From Chiridota heheva (lineage: Eukaryota > Echinodermata > Holothuroidea > Apodida > Chiridotidae): DNA of 64,000 bases. Each line of letters opens with the position of its first letter. The first letter of the stretch is position 1. The stretch covers positions 160,001 to 224,000 of the forward strand of contig JAIGNY010003778.1 in NCBI GenBank assembly GCA_020152595.1. Direction: 5' to 3'. The notes beneath the pieces are model-generated. The model saw only the letters and a list, made by a program, of their open reading frames with translations. It searched no databases and was not told where the DNA came from. Shown here piece after piece: positions 48,176-62,800 of the stretch. The translations under genes were made by a program, and so were the position numbers.

Positions 48176-50546
48176 CAAGCAACTTCCTCCCATTTCTATT
48201 TTCGTTACCTTATAATTTTTCATTTGTAATAATGGCATGGGTTCAGGGGAATATTACGGACTACAAAAAAATAAAAAATACATTTCAGCTTAAATATTAT
48301 TCAGGCAGTCAGATATGTTTAACTTATAGTAAGTCTTTCAGCATAATTCACAGTTTGTGCATCCCTGGTATAATATCATAAACAGGCCCATTCCTTTCCA
48401 AATTTATACTGCAAAAATCCTTCCTTTCATGTAAATATTTTTAATTCCGGAAAACTTAGACAATCAGGGACCCCTTCCATTCCTAATCAATGTTGGTAAG
48501 CGTTTTTGAAGATACGTGTTTGGTAATATATCTGCAATTGTGACAGATTGAGCAAGGGCACAAACGGAAAGGGAAAAGTTGGAAGGAAAAAAGTATGGAC
48601 AGATGGAGGCCTGGCCGTTTTTCAAAACAATATGATAAAAAATATGTCACGGGAAAGACAATCATGAAGAATATATGAATTTTGAGAGAATAACAAAGAC
48701 GCATGCGTTACAGGAACAACAGGGGAGGATTACCCTGCCCTTCAACGCACGGGGATGAGGAAGCAGGGTCGTCACTAAGGTCCGACGAATGAGGGTGCTG
48801 AAATTTCAACCGACAAAAATCAATGTGTTAAAACTATAACTAGAGGTGTATGAAGTCGGTTAAGGGTATGGGGGAGAAGGGGAGGGGGGTGGGGAGAAAC
48901 ATCTGCCCCATCTTAAAGGATTTGACCTGCCCGGTTGCTTACTTTCTGCTCGGTTGAGAGGCAAATTTGGGGGAAATGATATTTACTAAAATTGGTAAAA
49001 TTGAGCAAGCAAAAATTTGGTAAAATTATTGGAAATATTAATGAAATTGACAAAACAATTCCATGGAATGAAGCCAATTTTCCAGAAATTGAAGCAAATA
49101 TCTCGAAAAGTAAAAAAAGATATCACAAAATTAAAGAAGCTTCCCGAAAATGAAGAAAATTTCCCGGAAATTGAAGGAAATTAGCAGCAACGTTCATGGA
49201 AGCTTAAACGGTTGGTCTCTTCTTAAAACAAATCGCAATGCCGTTAGCAAGGGCAAATACTTACACACGTTTTTAATCGGTCAACCAGCAAAGTGTATAT
49301 GAGGCCCCAATACATTGTGTGCATGAAGATGAGGAATACACGTACTGCAATGTAGGCCTATTTCACTGTTACATACAATCCAACACAACCAATTATGATT
49401 AAACTGAGATTTCTGTAGAATCTACCAAACAGGCGACAGCCTGGATGGATTATCTCCACCAACGAGACGTACTGTATACCTTGAATTTCCCGAAAATTGG
49501 GAGAAATTTTACGAAAAACTGCATGAATTTCCCGACAGGAAATCATTTGAAGGGGGGGGAGGGGGTTCTTTCATTGAATGAGGTCAAGGGGCAGGAAGTC
49601 CACATTGTGGATGTTTACGTCTCTAGACATATATCGATTCTATTTCTGCAGACCCTTTTTATAATACAAATTTGTCCTAGAGTATTGTGACTCCTCACTG
49701 ATTGTTTTGCAGTATTTTATTACTTGATAGAATATAAATTCTTTTTAAAATTTGTCCTATTGCCCTTGTTTCTCGGAAGCGTCCCCGTAGGCAGGTGAGA
49801 TACAGCCCCAAACCTCAGGCTCCCTGGTCCATATGTCTGCCTTCCTTTATTCAACTTTATCTAACAATATGATGTAAATCCTTGTAAATATGGATTGTTC
49901 AGGCTCGCTTTTGCACTCCCTGGTTCCTGATAAATTGATTATATACGATGGGTCGATATACAGCCTTTTGTACCGAAGGTAAGCATAATAGGGTCCGGCC
50001 AAATATTCTCCCTACACTTTAAAGTGGTCATTGATGCATTGTGTATTCTCCCCGTGCTCCTAATAAGTTGGGTGTATGAAGTGTTTCGCCTTAAAAGGAC
50101 TATGCCGATATGTGCAGATTTGTGGTCTAATCCTCTATCGTTATCAAAGGAATATCATTTTATATATGAAGAATACAGATTTTAGATATCCTAAAGGGGA
50201 ATAGTTTGCGATTAAGACATTGGAGAAGTGTTTATTCTTTTCTTCCAAGGTGGTATAGATTTCGACTCCTCTATCAGTTTCCATGGCGCTATAGTTAAGG
50301 ATTTTCTACTTATTTGCTTTCGACTGTATTTGATGTGATAATTTGAAAGGAAATTTGCTTTCTGAAGAAAGGTTGATTTTTGAATACCAATCACACTTGA
50401 ATCGAAATATCAGTTTTGTGGAAGATGATATTGAAAGGTTTATAATATTACATTGATATCATAAAGATATCTGTTTACTATTATTGGACAACAGCGCGAA
50501 TGCGAACGCAGAAATATTATCTTGAATGTGCACATCTTCAAATAAT
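48176..50546. other. Gene-free spacer upstream of the modular gene
   Basis: No exon recognised. 48960-49190 is a low-complexity AAATTTCCCGAAAATGAAG-type repeat that also appears inside the hAT-like elements at 18.3 and 52.4 kb. The promoter of the plus-strand gene should be near the right end, but I see no clear TATA box. Confidence 0.45.
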
Positions 50547-50879
50547 ATGGAACTTAACCCAAAGTGGTTCGGCCTCCTGGCCCTCGTGTTGGTACCATTG
50601 ACCATCGACGCGGGTATTCAGAGAAGCGCGTATACCCGGAAAGGATTTTTTGAAGTTGGTAGATTCGAAGATTGCGGCATAAACCATAATCCCATCGAGC
50701 ACCATTTTGTCTTCAATCGAGACATTTGCGCCATACGCTGCCTGGAAAACTCGAACTGTGTCTCATATGAATTTGCGGAACACAACGAGAGCTGCTACCT
50801 ACATTCCGTGAGGGCGACTGATAATCTGACACCAAAATTTGGATTTACCTATGCCGATGGAAAAAATCCTGTTAATGTG
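50547..50879 (+). CDS. Modular gene exon 1: signal peptide and PAN/Apple-like domain
   Basis: The start at 50547 (AATAATATGG, strong context) is preferred over an in-frame ATG at 50526 in weak context, because it puts a classic signal peptide (KWFGLLALVLVPLTIDAG) at the N-terminus. The rest has the PAN cysteine spacing: DCGIN, DICAIRCLENSNCVSYEF and ESCYLH. The donor is GTATGTGAG at 50880, phase 0. The sequence beyond it runs straight into a (GTAT)n tract, so exon-like reading through that tract is rejected. Confidence 0.85.
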
Positions 50880-53800
50880 GTATGTGAGAAGAAAAAAATG
50901 TATGTATGTATGTATGTATGTATGTATGTATGTATGTATGTATGTATGTATGTATGTATGTATGTATGTATGTATGTATGTATGTGTGTGTGTATGTGTG
51001 TATGTATGTATGGGTGTATGTGTGTATGTATGTTTGTGTGTGTGTATGTATGTGTATGTTTGTGTATGTTTGTGTGTGTATGACGGCCAGCTCGTAAACG
51101 CGATATCTCAAGAACGATACACCGGATTCATGTCATATATGCTACACAGATAGCCCACAATTCGAAGATGTGCCCAATTGTTTGTGATGGTGATGTCGTG
51201 CAAGTTAATCAGTAGGCGGGGCTTAATATAGGAATCTTGAAAGCTCTTATTTTGACAATCAGACATCTGTTTTGCTTAATATTTGTTATTAAAATGTTAG
51301 CTAATGTGTATGTTTTCTGGTATAAAAACGTTGAATTTTATTAATATGTGTAGAGGGCGGGGCTTATTCTGATTTTGTAAACAAAAATGCACCAGTAAAC
51401 ACGATATCTCAGAAACTATGAACTGGATTCACATCATGTGTGGTACACAGATAGCTTATGATCTGCAGATGTGACTTAATGTTTGTGGCGGTGATTCATG
51501 CATATTAATGTTAAAGTTAATTTTTTGAAAAAAGTGATAAATGAGCAACTGTATGTCCGATTTGCGTCATATTGGGCATGATAAATTGTTGGTTATTATG
51601 TACATGCTTATGTTATCAACAGATGTCATTGATATACATGATGGGCGTGGCTTACAGTGAAAGTGCTAAATGATGTAAACACCATAAATGGTATATCAGA
51701 TTTATGTTATATGTAGTACACAGATGGGTCATTGTCTGTACATATGTTGTGATGTTGTGGTAGTGACTTCCTGAATATTAATAAGTTGGCAGGGCTTACT
51801 GACAAATTCATGAAATAGGATAAATGAGCAACCATTTCTACATCATACTTGCTATGGCAATGTTCTTAATTATTGTGCAAATGCTAATGTTGTCAACATT
51901 TTTATTGATCTGCATGGTGGGTGTGGCTTATGAATGAATATCACGGAACAAATATTTCATGATATGCAATGACATGACAGTTAATACAAATTTTGCAAAT
52001 CAATTAGCATATGAAAAAAGCATCGGAACCACAAAACCTTTTGGTTCTGGTTTCTTTTCTTTTCTATAAAATCGGCAACCACCCTATATATTTGTAGTAA
52101 TATTCGGATAAAATAATTGCTAGTTCTTAAATAATTTGCCTAAAACATAATAATAACCAAGAAAGATGATAAGACGACTTGGAAAAGTGGCTTGTTTTAC
52201 GTGTCATATGCAAATCAAGCAAATAGGCTGATCGGTAGCATTATTTCATTAGATGATAATTTAAGCATTCAAGTTTTTAGAATTTTCTGTCGTCCAAGTT
52301 TTTCTAGAACAGAAATTCTATCAAAGCTACTCGTAAATCATTATCTTCACGAAATAAGATTCTCAATTCAGTGCTAAATCTAGAAGGGTATATCAGTGGC
52401 GTAGGAAGCGGGTGAAGGGCGAGGGCAGGAGGGTAAGCTACCCCCCCCCTCTCCCTCAGACGGGGTTTTGCTTTCCCGGTCGAGCCTTCTCTTTCCTGGT
52501 AAACTGGCCAAAATTTCCAGAAAGCTGGCTAAAATGACCCAAAATCTGGCAACATTTTCCCGAAAACTGGCCAAAATTTCCCCAAAACAGGTCAACATTT
52601 CCCAAAAACTGGCCAAATTGAAGAAAAATTCCCGAAAATGAAGGAAATGTTCTGAAAATGGAGGAAATCTCTCTGAAATTGATGGGAATTTCTAGATTAA
52701 CAGCAACTTTCATTAGTTCACGGAAACTTAATTAATTTACCAGAGAAATTTTTGCACTTATCACTAGAAAATTTGAGGGTTTCCCCCCCCCCCCTTCCCA
52801 AAGAAAGATGAACCTTCCTACGCCCCTGGTATATGTACCAAATTTTGAAAATGGTTTTAACATACTTTTTAAATTCCTATCTATCGCTGGATATAGACAT
52901 TATATTGTTATAAGTCATGATTATTGGCAGGGGAGGGCTTTTGAGCATTTTGCAAGGGGACCCACCGCGAGCACGAGATCGTGAGAATGTCTTTGGGGTC
53001 CCTCAAAACTAAATATTTCCACACGGTTATCAATTGGAAAGCAGACAATGTGTGAAAACTTTGGCCGAAAAAAAGGGAGGATCTGGTCGGCTTATAGGAA
53101 GCATAAAGTAAGCAATGATTGACTTTACCCGTCGTATTTGTTTCAGGGGGAAATACATCCTTGTGAGGAGAACATCTGTAACGATGGGAACATTTGCACT
53201 GAGGAATGCTCACCAAATGGGTTCACGTGTACCTGCCCTGAAGGGTACATGGGAGCGACCTGTGATGGTAAGTTGCTTTTTGGCCTTCATTCACATTATC
53301 AGATTATGCACACCTTGATTTGGGGCTATCGATTGTCGAATGTCGACGAGTAGTCCCCGACAAAGGACAAGACAGGAGGATTACAATGATACAAATAAAA
53401 ATAACCCTAATCGTCTTTGTAATCGATAACTTGAGCACTCTGATCGCCGCAGATTTCAACTTCGATTGTTATAGCCGCCCTGACTGGGTTGGGAGATAAC
53501 CAGTGGCGTAGCTATGGGCGGCGTGGGGGTGGGTGAGATAAAATTGTTAGATACATCTTAATGCAATCAGGGTCCATCAGCAACAACATGACATTAAGGA
53601 TAAAAATAGCTTGGATTCGGAAATTTTAATTGCCTCCCCCCACCCCCCCGCCCTTCCCCTCCCGCAACCCGTGCAAAAAGTAGGTACGCCACTGCGATAA
53701 AAACTAATAAAGTAATTATAAAATAGTTGTTGGAACTGAAAGTAGAAAAGAATATTACCTGAGTTATGATCAAAGGAATGAATGTTGTTTTATAGGCGAC

Positions 53801-56800
53801 TAAACTTTTGATGCAGTCTATGAAGTGCTATAGGTGAGGGCGGTTAAACCCCTCGTCATTGCACCAGGTCTAAATGTTTCAAAGCTAAATTTGCTAAGCT
53901 TGTTAATTGATTTTTTTTTTCTCCCATACTTTTGCTACCCTCGGTTGGCGTTCATGTCCTCTAGAAGGATTTTTGCCGAATTAACCTATTCAGATTCATT
54001 ACCCATAACAAAACCAATGTGTCATTGTCGGAAATAATTGTGTCAATCAATCAAGATATTTATTACTATTTTAAATTGTATAAGTTAAACAATGATCTTG
54101 ATAAGTTAAATTGACCATTGCATTTTTTGTTTGGCTTATATCACAGATCTGATTCCGGTGGATGGGGGATTTGCAGCATGGGGTAACTGGTCGGAGTGTA
54201 ATGACGTATGCAAAGCAACTCGTTACCGTAACTGCAGCAACCCTTACCGAGTATCTACGGGAAGAGACTGCCCAGGGCCCAATACAGACGTGCAAGTTTG
54301 CCCATCTCAAGAATGCAACAGTATGTATAAGCTATATTAACATTGAAGATATTCTCGACGGTACTACGGTACTATCCTTATCATCCCGTTAAATCTGTTG
54401 AGGCAAATATAGAAATATAACTTATGTCTTTAATTTTAGCCTTGTCGAGTAGGCATCTTATATCGGGAAAATTCAGGATCCACACACTTCACTTAATCTT
54501 TATTTAATTCTTCCTGCACCCCCATTGCAGATTCAGATACTCTTTTCCCAGATAATACCTCCATGATCATACCAACTCCCTGATCATACCAACTCCCTGA
54601 TCATACCAACTCCCTGATCATACCAACTCCCTGATCATACCAACTCCCTGATCATACCAACTCCCTGATCATACCAACTCCCTGATCTTACCAACTCCCT
54701 GATCATACCAACTCCCTGATCATACCAACTCCCTGATCATACCAACTCCCTGATCATACCAACTCCCTGATCATACCAACTCCCTGATCATACCAACTCC
54801 CTGATCATACCAACTCCCTGATCATACCAACTCCCTGATCATACCAACTCCTGATCATACCAACTCCCTGATCATACCAACTCCTGATCATACCAACTCC
54901 CTGATCATACCAACTCCTGATCATACCAACTCCCTGATCATACCAACTCCTGATCATACCAACTCCTGATCATACCAACTCCTGATCATACCAACTCCTG
55001 ATCATACCAACTCCCTGATCATACCAACTCCCTGATCATACCAACTCCCTGATCATACCAACTCCCTGATCATACCAACTCCTGATCATACCAACTCCCT
55101 GATCATACCAACTCCCTGATCATACCAACTCCTGATCATACCAACTCCCTGATCATACCAACTCCTGATCATACCAACTCCTGATCATACCAACTCCTGA
55201 TCATACCAACTCCTGATCATACCAACTCCTGATCATACCAACTCCCTGATCATACCATACCATAAATGCATCTCAAATTCCTCAACACAACTTCTCCATC
55301 TGCCCATGCGCACTGTGTAGTACAGCCTGCACAGGGTGATGATTTTAAAGGATCGGTTACGACTTCTGGACCATAACAGATGAAATGTTGGGCCAAAAGG
55401 TACTAAAAAAAAAAGCTTATAAATGTTTATGTATTATGATCTACTCTTTCCCGTGTGATCCATTCTTCTTAATGTGATAATTTTGAGACAAACAGTATCA
55501 ATATCTAATATTTTTGGATAAAGGGTGGAGATAAATTTTCCCCTGGAGCAAGCTTTTTCCAGGGTATAAAGTGGCAAGACATTATTCTCTTGCCCTAGCC
55601 CAACATTTTCCAGGCACCGCTGTTGCTAAACAACACCACACTGTGGCCAATGTAAAGTAATCAACTCTGCATAATTTAATCATTGTTTTGTTATTACATC
55701 AGCTTACCCCTATATGGGATGTTTCAACAAGAACGACATCCAGAATTCCCGAGAATTACGTGAAATATCTTCAGGATCCAGTACGACAATCGATTCATGC
55801 ATTGAAAGCTGCTCATTGGCTGGATTCAAACTCGCAGGTAAGCGGAAGGTTGATTCCAATCAAATATTTATAGCCTATTATCTGATTATCAACCAAAAGT
55901 GTTGGACACAACCGCTCAACAATTTGAAAAACGAACCCCCTCTCTCTTTCAAATTCCTGGTACCGGGCCTGGTTCCTTCTTGGTGATGCTCTAAACCATC
56001 GTTAATCCTTAGACGATTGGAAAAGGAGTTTAAGGGATTTGGAGTCAGGCTCGTAGCCAGTATACGGCACGACGACCGCTTGCGGGGTTTGTGTGTCCCC
56101 TTGCGTGAAATCAAGCGAATAAACGGACAAGGGAAACTGGAGCCAGGCTGTCCCAGTGCTCTCTCTCTTAAAATTTCAGACCTGACTTCGGTCGGGCCTA
56201 ATTGGGGCAAAACAGATTGTAAAAATCACTTTGTACATACAAATGTGGACAACCACGAGACGAAGTTTCTGACAGGGCATAAAATAATAAGAAGAGATAC
56301 GGTACCATTGTCTTAATTCCCACCAGAAGGGTGCCGTGCCGCTACATATGACATCACAAGTAGTCTGATTTTAGTCGTTTCTACACAAATGATTCCAAAT
56401 TTAAAGTTACATATCTCCTTAACGGAATAGGATTTTTCAATGCTTTCTTCGCTGTTTTTTCTTCTTCTTTTGAGAGTCCCCTTTCATATAAGATAGACTT
56501 GCTCGACCCCTGAACTAAACCTTAAATCAAAATGTATAGCAGATAAAACAAATTCTTCAAAATATACAAGCTTGCGACCTTCTCTTATAATTTCCAGTTA
56601 TTTAATTTGATTAATGTTCTGGCATCGTGTTTGTATTCTCCTATAATGCCCTGGTCTAATCACTTTGGCCCGAGTGGAATGCGGCAAAAGACCAAAGTCA
56701 TTTGACCAGGGCATTAGAGCAGAACATAAACACGAATGTCTATGTAGGTTGTTATAGGAATTCGCGTTGTTTTGACCATGACAACGGGGGCATGATATGC

Positions 56801-59800
56801 GTGGAATACCCTGCGATAATGCTCAGGTGATAATGTATTCCGCGCGGACTGATTCATTTTATCTTAGGAGGGGCGTTTTTAAATTATAAGAATGTTGTCT
56901 TTCACAAACATTGATTGCAGGTACAGTAAAACATCATAAATACGTCTTTATATTTGATTTCAGGAGAGAATAGTAAAAGTATATAAGAGAAACACAGGTT
57001 TACCCTGTTCCCGACTTCCCACACATATCTAATTTGCATAATAAATTGTATGGCTATCACAAATGCAATTATTTTTCAGGCGTTCAGAGTTCCAAATGTT
57101 CGTGCGTTCGAGATATGCCGAAGTCAGATACATTTGAGGAGTACGCGTGCACGCAGCCTTGTTCAGGGAATGGCAACCAGACGTGTGGAAGTGGCAATCA
57201 CGTATCATTGTTTAACACAGGTAAAAAATATCAAAAAACCCGAAAGTTCTAAGAATTTCCATCGTTTCCATTAGACTTTTTCGCCGGCGAGAGAGAAATT
57301 AAAGTAGCAGAAGAGATGCAAGTTATTTAATCAAATTGTATCATCCTGTTGTGTTTTATATACATCTGTACATCAAATAAGCACTATTGGGGTGCAGGGT
57401 CAACGAAATGTACAAAATCATAAAATATATAATACTGCCTTTTATAACAAAGCTTTGGAAATGATTGGAGTCTTGGTCCCCCAGCTGCTATGGCCCTAAC
57501 CACACACGTATGTAGCCTCTAACCACACACGTATGTAGCCTCTAACCACACACGTATGTAGCCTCTAACCACACACGTATGTAGCATCGACCACAAGCTT
57601 CACCCTCATATGTTCACTTTATGACTATGAAGTTTGTATAAATGCATTAAGAAAATGACGCAATTCTGATTACCATATATTTCCTACAGGAAGTTTCTAT
57701 CACGGATGTTACCGAGCGGTTCCTCTCGCAAACGCTACCATCATATACGCCCCACCGGTGGAGGAGGAGGATTTTTGGGCAACCACTGTACCACATTTCA
57801 CAACGAAGTTGTGGTCCACTTTAGCCCCATTTACCACCAAGGTTTGGGGAGCCACAACTGAAAAAGAAGAATACACTACAGAAGAAAAGGCTACTACCAT
57901 GGGGAAAGCAGCTACGACCATGCCAAGGGCACCAACTACTGAAGACAGTAGGGCAACTACTAAAGGTGTCACAGAGGCGGCGGCAACGACATCAAATGTA
58001 ACAGACGAACAACCCTTACACGTGCGAACAACCGACCAAGATGTAGCAGCAACAACAACGCAAACAACTACAAGACAGATGACAACCGACTTTACAACCA
58101 CCAAATCACCGACCACTGAAATTACAACTACTGCCTCTTTCACCCTCGCCCCTCACCTGACGTTCACTATTAATAGTTGCCGTGAGGAATGCGCAGAGAT
58201 GGGTTTCCTGTACGCCTTCATCTGGAACGGTACCCACTGCTTCTGTTACGATTCTCTGGATGGCATTGAACGGACGTACGACGGGTGTAACGTCGAATGT
58301 CCTGGTGGGGATGATGGTGGAGCTTACTGTGGTGGCGATCAAACTTACTCCGTCTTTCATATTGATCCTTACAGTATGTTATTTTATTACTACTTTTCTA
58401 TTATTATTTATAACAATGAATGACATCACATGCTGACATGTATGGCGATTATGTGCATGGTTTGCGTTAATCGCCTCAGACAATATAGCCGGAAAAGTCG
58501 AAATGTAATTTTCTTGTCATCCAACAATTTCAGTAATCTTTTTAGGAAAACATTTTAAAAACTTTTACATTTTCAAATATTGTAAGGATTATGATTTTGT
58601 GGTGTGTGTGTGGGGAGGGGGAGGGGAAGGGTTACAAGGTTGTAGGAATTTTGCGTCCGAATAAAGGTTCGTGCGATGGCTCAATTCAAGTTCAGTATTC
58701 ACAGTTATACTTACATTAACTTTTACAGAAACTTCTCATTGGACTGATTGGTTCAACAATGACCTACCGTATGATGATGGTAGCGACAGCGAGCACCCGG
58801 ATGATTGCCGAGCACAAGCCCCCTGGATATGCGACCATCCCATTGACATCCAGTGCCAGACTTTCCTCGGTGAAGACTACAGCCAATCGGGTGATAACCT
58901 TGACGTTGCGTGCACACTTCAAGATGGCATTAATTGCACTGCAGAGGCGCAAAACACCTACGTTAATGTCACTTACAACATGACTGATTTCCGAATCGTT
59001 GAAATCCAAACAGAAATTCAATTGAACATAACCAATTCATGTAGTTTGCTTGTTCCAAATGGAACAGCAGGTTACTATTTGATGGATCTTAACTCAACCA
59101 CTGACCCAACGCCAGTTCAGAACGCTTCATTTTCGCAAAATATGTCCGCTTCTACCGTGCCCACGACGGCGGGAAATGACGTAACTACAGAAAGCACGAC
59201 ACTAAACCCGAGCAATTCAACTAACGGGACACCATTTACACAATCTACGGAAAATTCAACCTCCGTCGGAAACATTACAATTCCCACATTAATATGTGGT
59301 GGCAATATGACGGCAAACCGTACCGTGATTACACATGTGAACGAAAGTTACATACGGCTGACGTGGAGACTAGATGTAATCACTAAGCAGTGCCAGGATT
59401 ATAAGATTAAACTAAAGTGCCCAAATGGTAAGTCTTCATACACCTAAGTCCTTGGGAGAACTCATAGTCTGATAGTCGGAACTTGAGGGTGAAATGAATG
59501 TGAGTTTTAGGACCGTCAAGAGAATTGTGCGCCGAACCTAAACAACACGTCAGCAGTGAATGTGATACATTCTGATATCTCTCCGGTCATTGATTGGCTT
59601 GTCAGTGGCTAAAATATATTTCGACCAATCAGAAACAAACTTATTGTATATATTTAACTCGATAATTGACCTTTAAAATGGCGCTTTCTTCTGTCCACTC
59701 GCCCGTAGCCTAAATACAGCTGCCATCGACTCAAGACAATGTATGAACAATCAAAATATACGATAAACAAATTTAGAGGTTGTTTGCTTAATAATGTTTG

Positions 59801-62800
59801 CTCTAATGTGAACGACTTTTTACTAGTTAAACGGAAAAGTTTGCAATATAATGTATAATTTTAAATAGGCCTGTGTGGGAAAAATTTGCTGAAACAACAA
59901 AGTCAGATGTCAATTTTTGCTATTAAAGACTTTATCGTACAAAAAATGTGAAAATGTCTTCCACAAATAATTGATCAACTGTATATAGCACACTCAAATA
60001 TTGTCCCCGGCCCATGGTCGCTTACGTCCATGTTGGATGAGCCTAGTTAAGATCAAACAATTGCAGACTCGTGTATTAGGAGGTAGCGACTGGTAGGGTT
60101 GCGCCAGCAACAGGACAGAGGATACAGCTCCTTCGTCATCATTTAGTCCATACTGCAATAACGGTCAATTTTTGTCTCCTGTCAGGAAAGTGTGTATCCC
60201 TTTTTCCATCAGTCCATGCATGTCACCTGATTTAATTTACTACTTCTTTTTTAACAGAGAAGGGTAAAATGATTGGATGTTACAATGATGGGAGTCTAAC
60301 AGAATGGATTAACATAACAAACGATCTCAATCCAGAAACCTGCATTGCCCAGTGTAGATTGATTGGTTACAGATACGCCGGACTGCGCAAAGATTTCGGC
60401 GAGTGCGCATGCGGAAACATGTACATTGACGACGCCACTATGATTTCGTCATGCTCGCGTTTTTGTGGTGACAACAACTGGCCGTGTGGAGGTTTCGACG
60501 GAGTGCAGGCAATTTACTTCTCTGGTAAGATTTTTTCTTTTATCAGTAATTTATTCTTTATCAATATTTTGTATTTGTCTCAAATACCTCATGTGACGTC
60601 ACATCCAGTCTGCCTGCTATTATCAGTTTTAACAAGAATGCAGAAATTTCACAACAATTTTACATGTAGGCCACCTGTCTGCCTGTGAACAGTGGGAAAC
60701 AGTATACTTTTTGAAACTAAGATAGGGGTTAGACAAAGGCAAGGTGACGGTGATGTCTACTTTACTCGGACATCGAATTGGTTATGCAGCCTGAAGATAA
60801 GCCAAGACGTGGATCCTCTTAATCTCAATTCTTGAGGTTCTGCATAACCGCCCATAACCATCGACGCATGCAGGAAAGCACAAGCAGGTTTTCTGTCTTT
60901 CATGTCTTTAAACGACAGGATGGACTTTAAGTCATTCAAGAAGGCAGAGATTAGACCAACAGCTATTACAGTAGATGTCAAAAATCATCCTTTTACAGAC
61001 AAATTCACCTACCTAGACGGCAGTGTCAGACAGGACGGAGGCGCTGGAGGTGCTTATCCAGAGTAGCCTTGGCAAAGCATGGGGTGTCTTCAGGACCCTT
61101 AACAATATATGTGGAGATCAACACAATACAGTGTCCATACCAAACTTAGGCCGTAAACTAGATGTGTCCTGTCAACATTGCTGTATGGATCAGAATGCTG
61201 GCGAATCACTGATTGTGACCAGGGCGTAACTAGACTTCGTTCGACCGCAGGGTGGCGAGGGGTATAGGAGAGGGGGGGGGGGGGAAGGGGGGAGTAAGAC
61301 AAATTTTCCCGACGAAAATTTGCACTTGAAAAATTGGGCTTACCATTTCTAAACAAGCAAAAGATAAATTACTCCTGAAAATTCGGGAAAATTGTGCAGG
61401 CTTTCATGGTGAAGCCCTGGTCTGAAGATTTCTGGTTTTTGATGCCCCTCATTTGCCTAAAATCAAGAGAAACTTCCAAAACGTAAATGACAAATCGTGG
61501 GGTCCTGGTACGAAGCAAGGGTTGGGATCCAGGTAAGAAGTTCTGATTAAAGGCCTCTTGGAAGGGTTCCAGGAGGCGATATTCACGAAAGCTTTGCAGA
61601 TTTCTGTTTTTGATGCCCCAAAATGGCTGAAAATTAACACGAACTGACAAAAATTTGGGAACATTTATTAACTATAAAAAAAGAAAATTTTAAATTCTTA
61701 TGTCCAAATCTACTCAGATAAGCGTTATAGGCAGATATGATTACCGTTTCTAAACAGTCAGAGGCGAACGTTTTCCTGCAAATTGAGAAAATTCCGGCAA
61801 AATTGTGCAGGCGTTCATAGGTGAAGCCTTGGTCTAAAAATTTCTTGCTTTTTGCCCAAAAGGCCTAAAATCAACACAAAAATCGAGCATGTAATTGATG
61901 AAAAGAAGAAAATTTTAAATTATAATGTTAAAATCTACTGATCCCACAAGCATTTGGGTTACCATTTCTAAACACTGTCAGGCAGAGGAAAACTCTCCCC
62001 TGGAAATTGAGAAAATTCGGCTAAAATTGTTGGGGGCATGGTTTAAAATCAACACAAAAATCCAAAATATAATTGATGAAAAGAAGAACCTTTTAAATTC
62101 GAATGTTAAAATCTACACGTATAAGCATTCTGGGTTACCATTTATAAACAGGCCGAGGAGAAATTGAGAAAATTGTCAGGTTCATGGAACGCTGCTCTTG
62201 TTTGCTTGTAGGATCCAAGAGCGAAGTCCGGAAGATTTCTAAATGGCCCATGATCATCGGGGCTCTGGATTTTAAACGTGTGTGGGTGGGCATCTTTCAT
62301 ATAAATCCCAGTTGCCCAACCCGAGCCCAATCAGCATCATACCTAGTCGAGTGGAGATATTTCTGATATCCAGAGGATACGGGCATGATTGAGATACATC
62401 TATGATTTAAACAGTACATTCGACATTTTACATCTACGCCCGACTATAAGTACCAAAGTAGGATGTTGTCAGCATCATGATGCCGAGTCGGGAGGATTTA
62501 ATTATGATATATAGAAGATTCTGGCATGGTTGAGATGTATCTCTGATTTAAACAGTACATCCGATATTTTACATCTCTGCCCGACTATAGGTACCCGAGT
62601 AGGATGTTGTCAGCATCATGATGCCGAGTCGGGAGCATATGATTCTGATTTCTAGACGATTCTGGCATGGTTGAGATGTATCTCTGATTTAAACAGTACA
62701 TCCGACATTTTAAATCTCTGCCCGATTAGGGACTAGGTGTCCAAATATGATGTTGTCAGCTTCATGCATGCCGAATCAACGGTCGGGAGGTCATGATCGA

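Noticed and set aside
50880-51083. Extension of exon 1 into the (GTAT)n tract (MYVCMYVC tail)
   Set aside because: A consensus donor precedes the tract and phase 0 matches the next exon; the tail is kept only as a possible mis-splicing product.
57709-58143. 144-codon Val/Ser-rich frame antisense to exon 6
   Set aside because: Mirror of the Thr-rich coding strand; the plus-strand reading has WSC motifs and proper splice sites.
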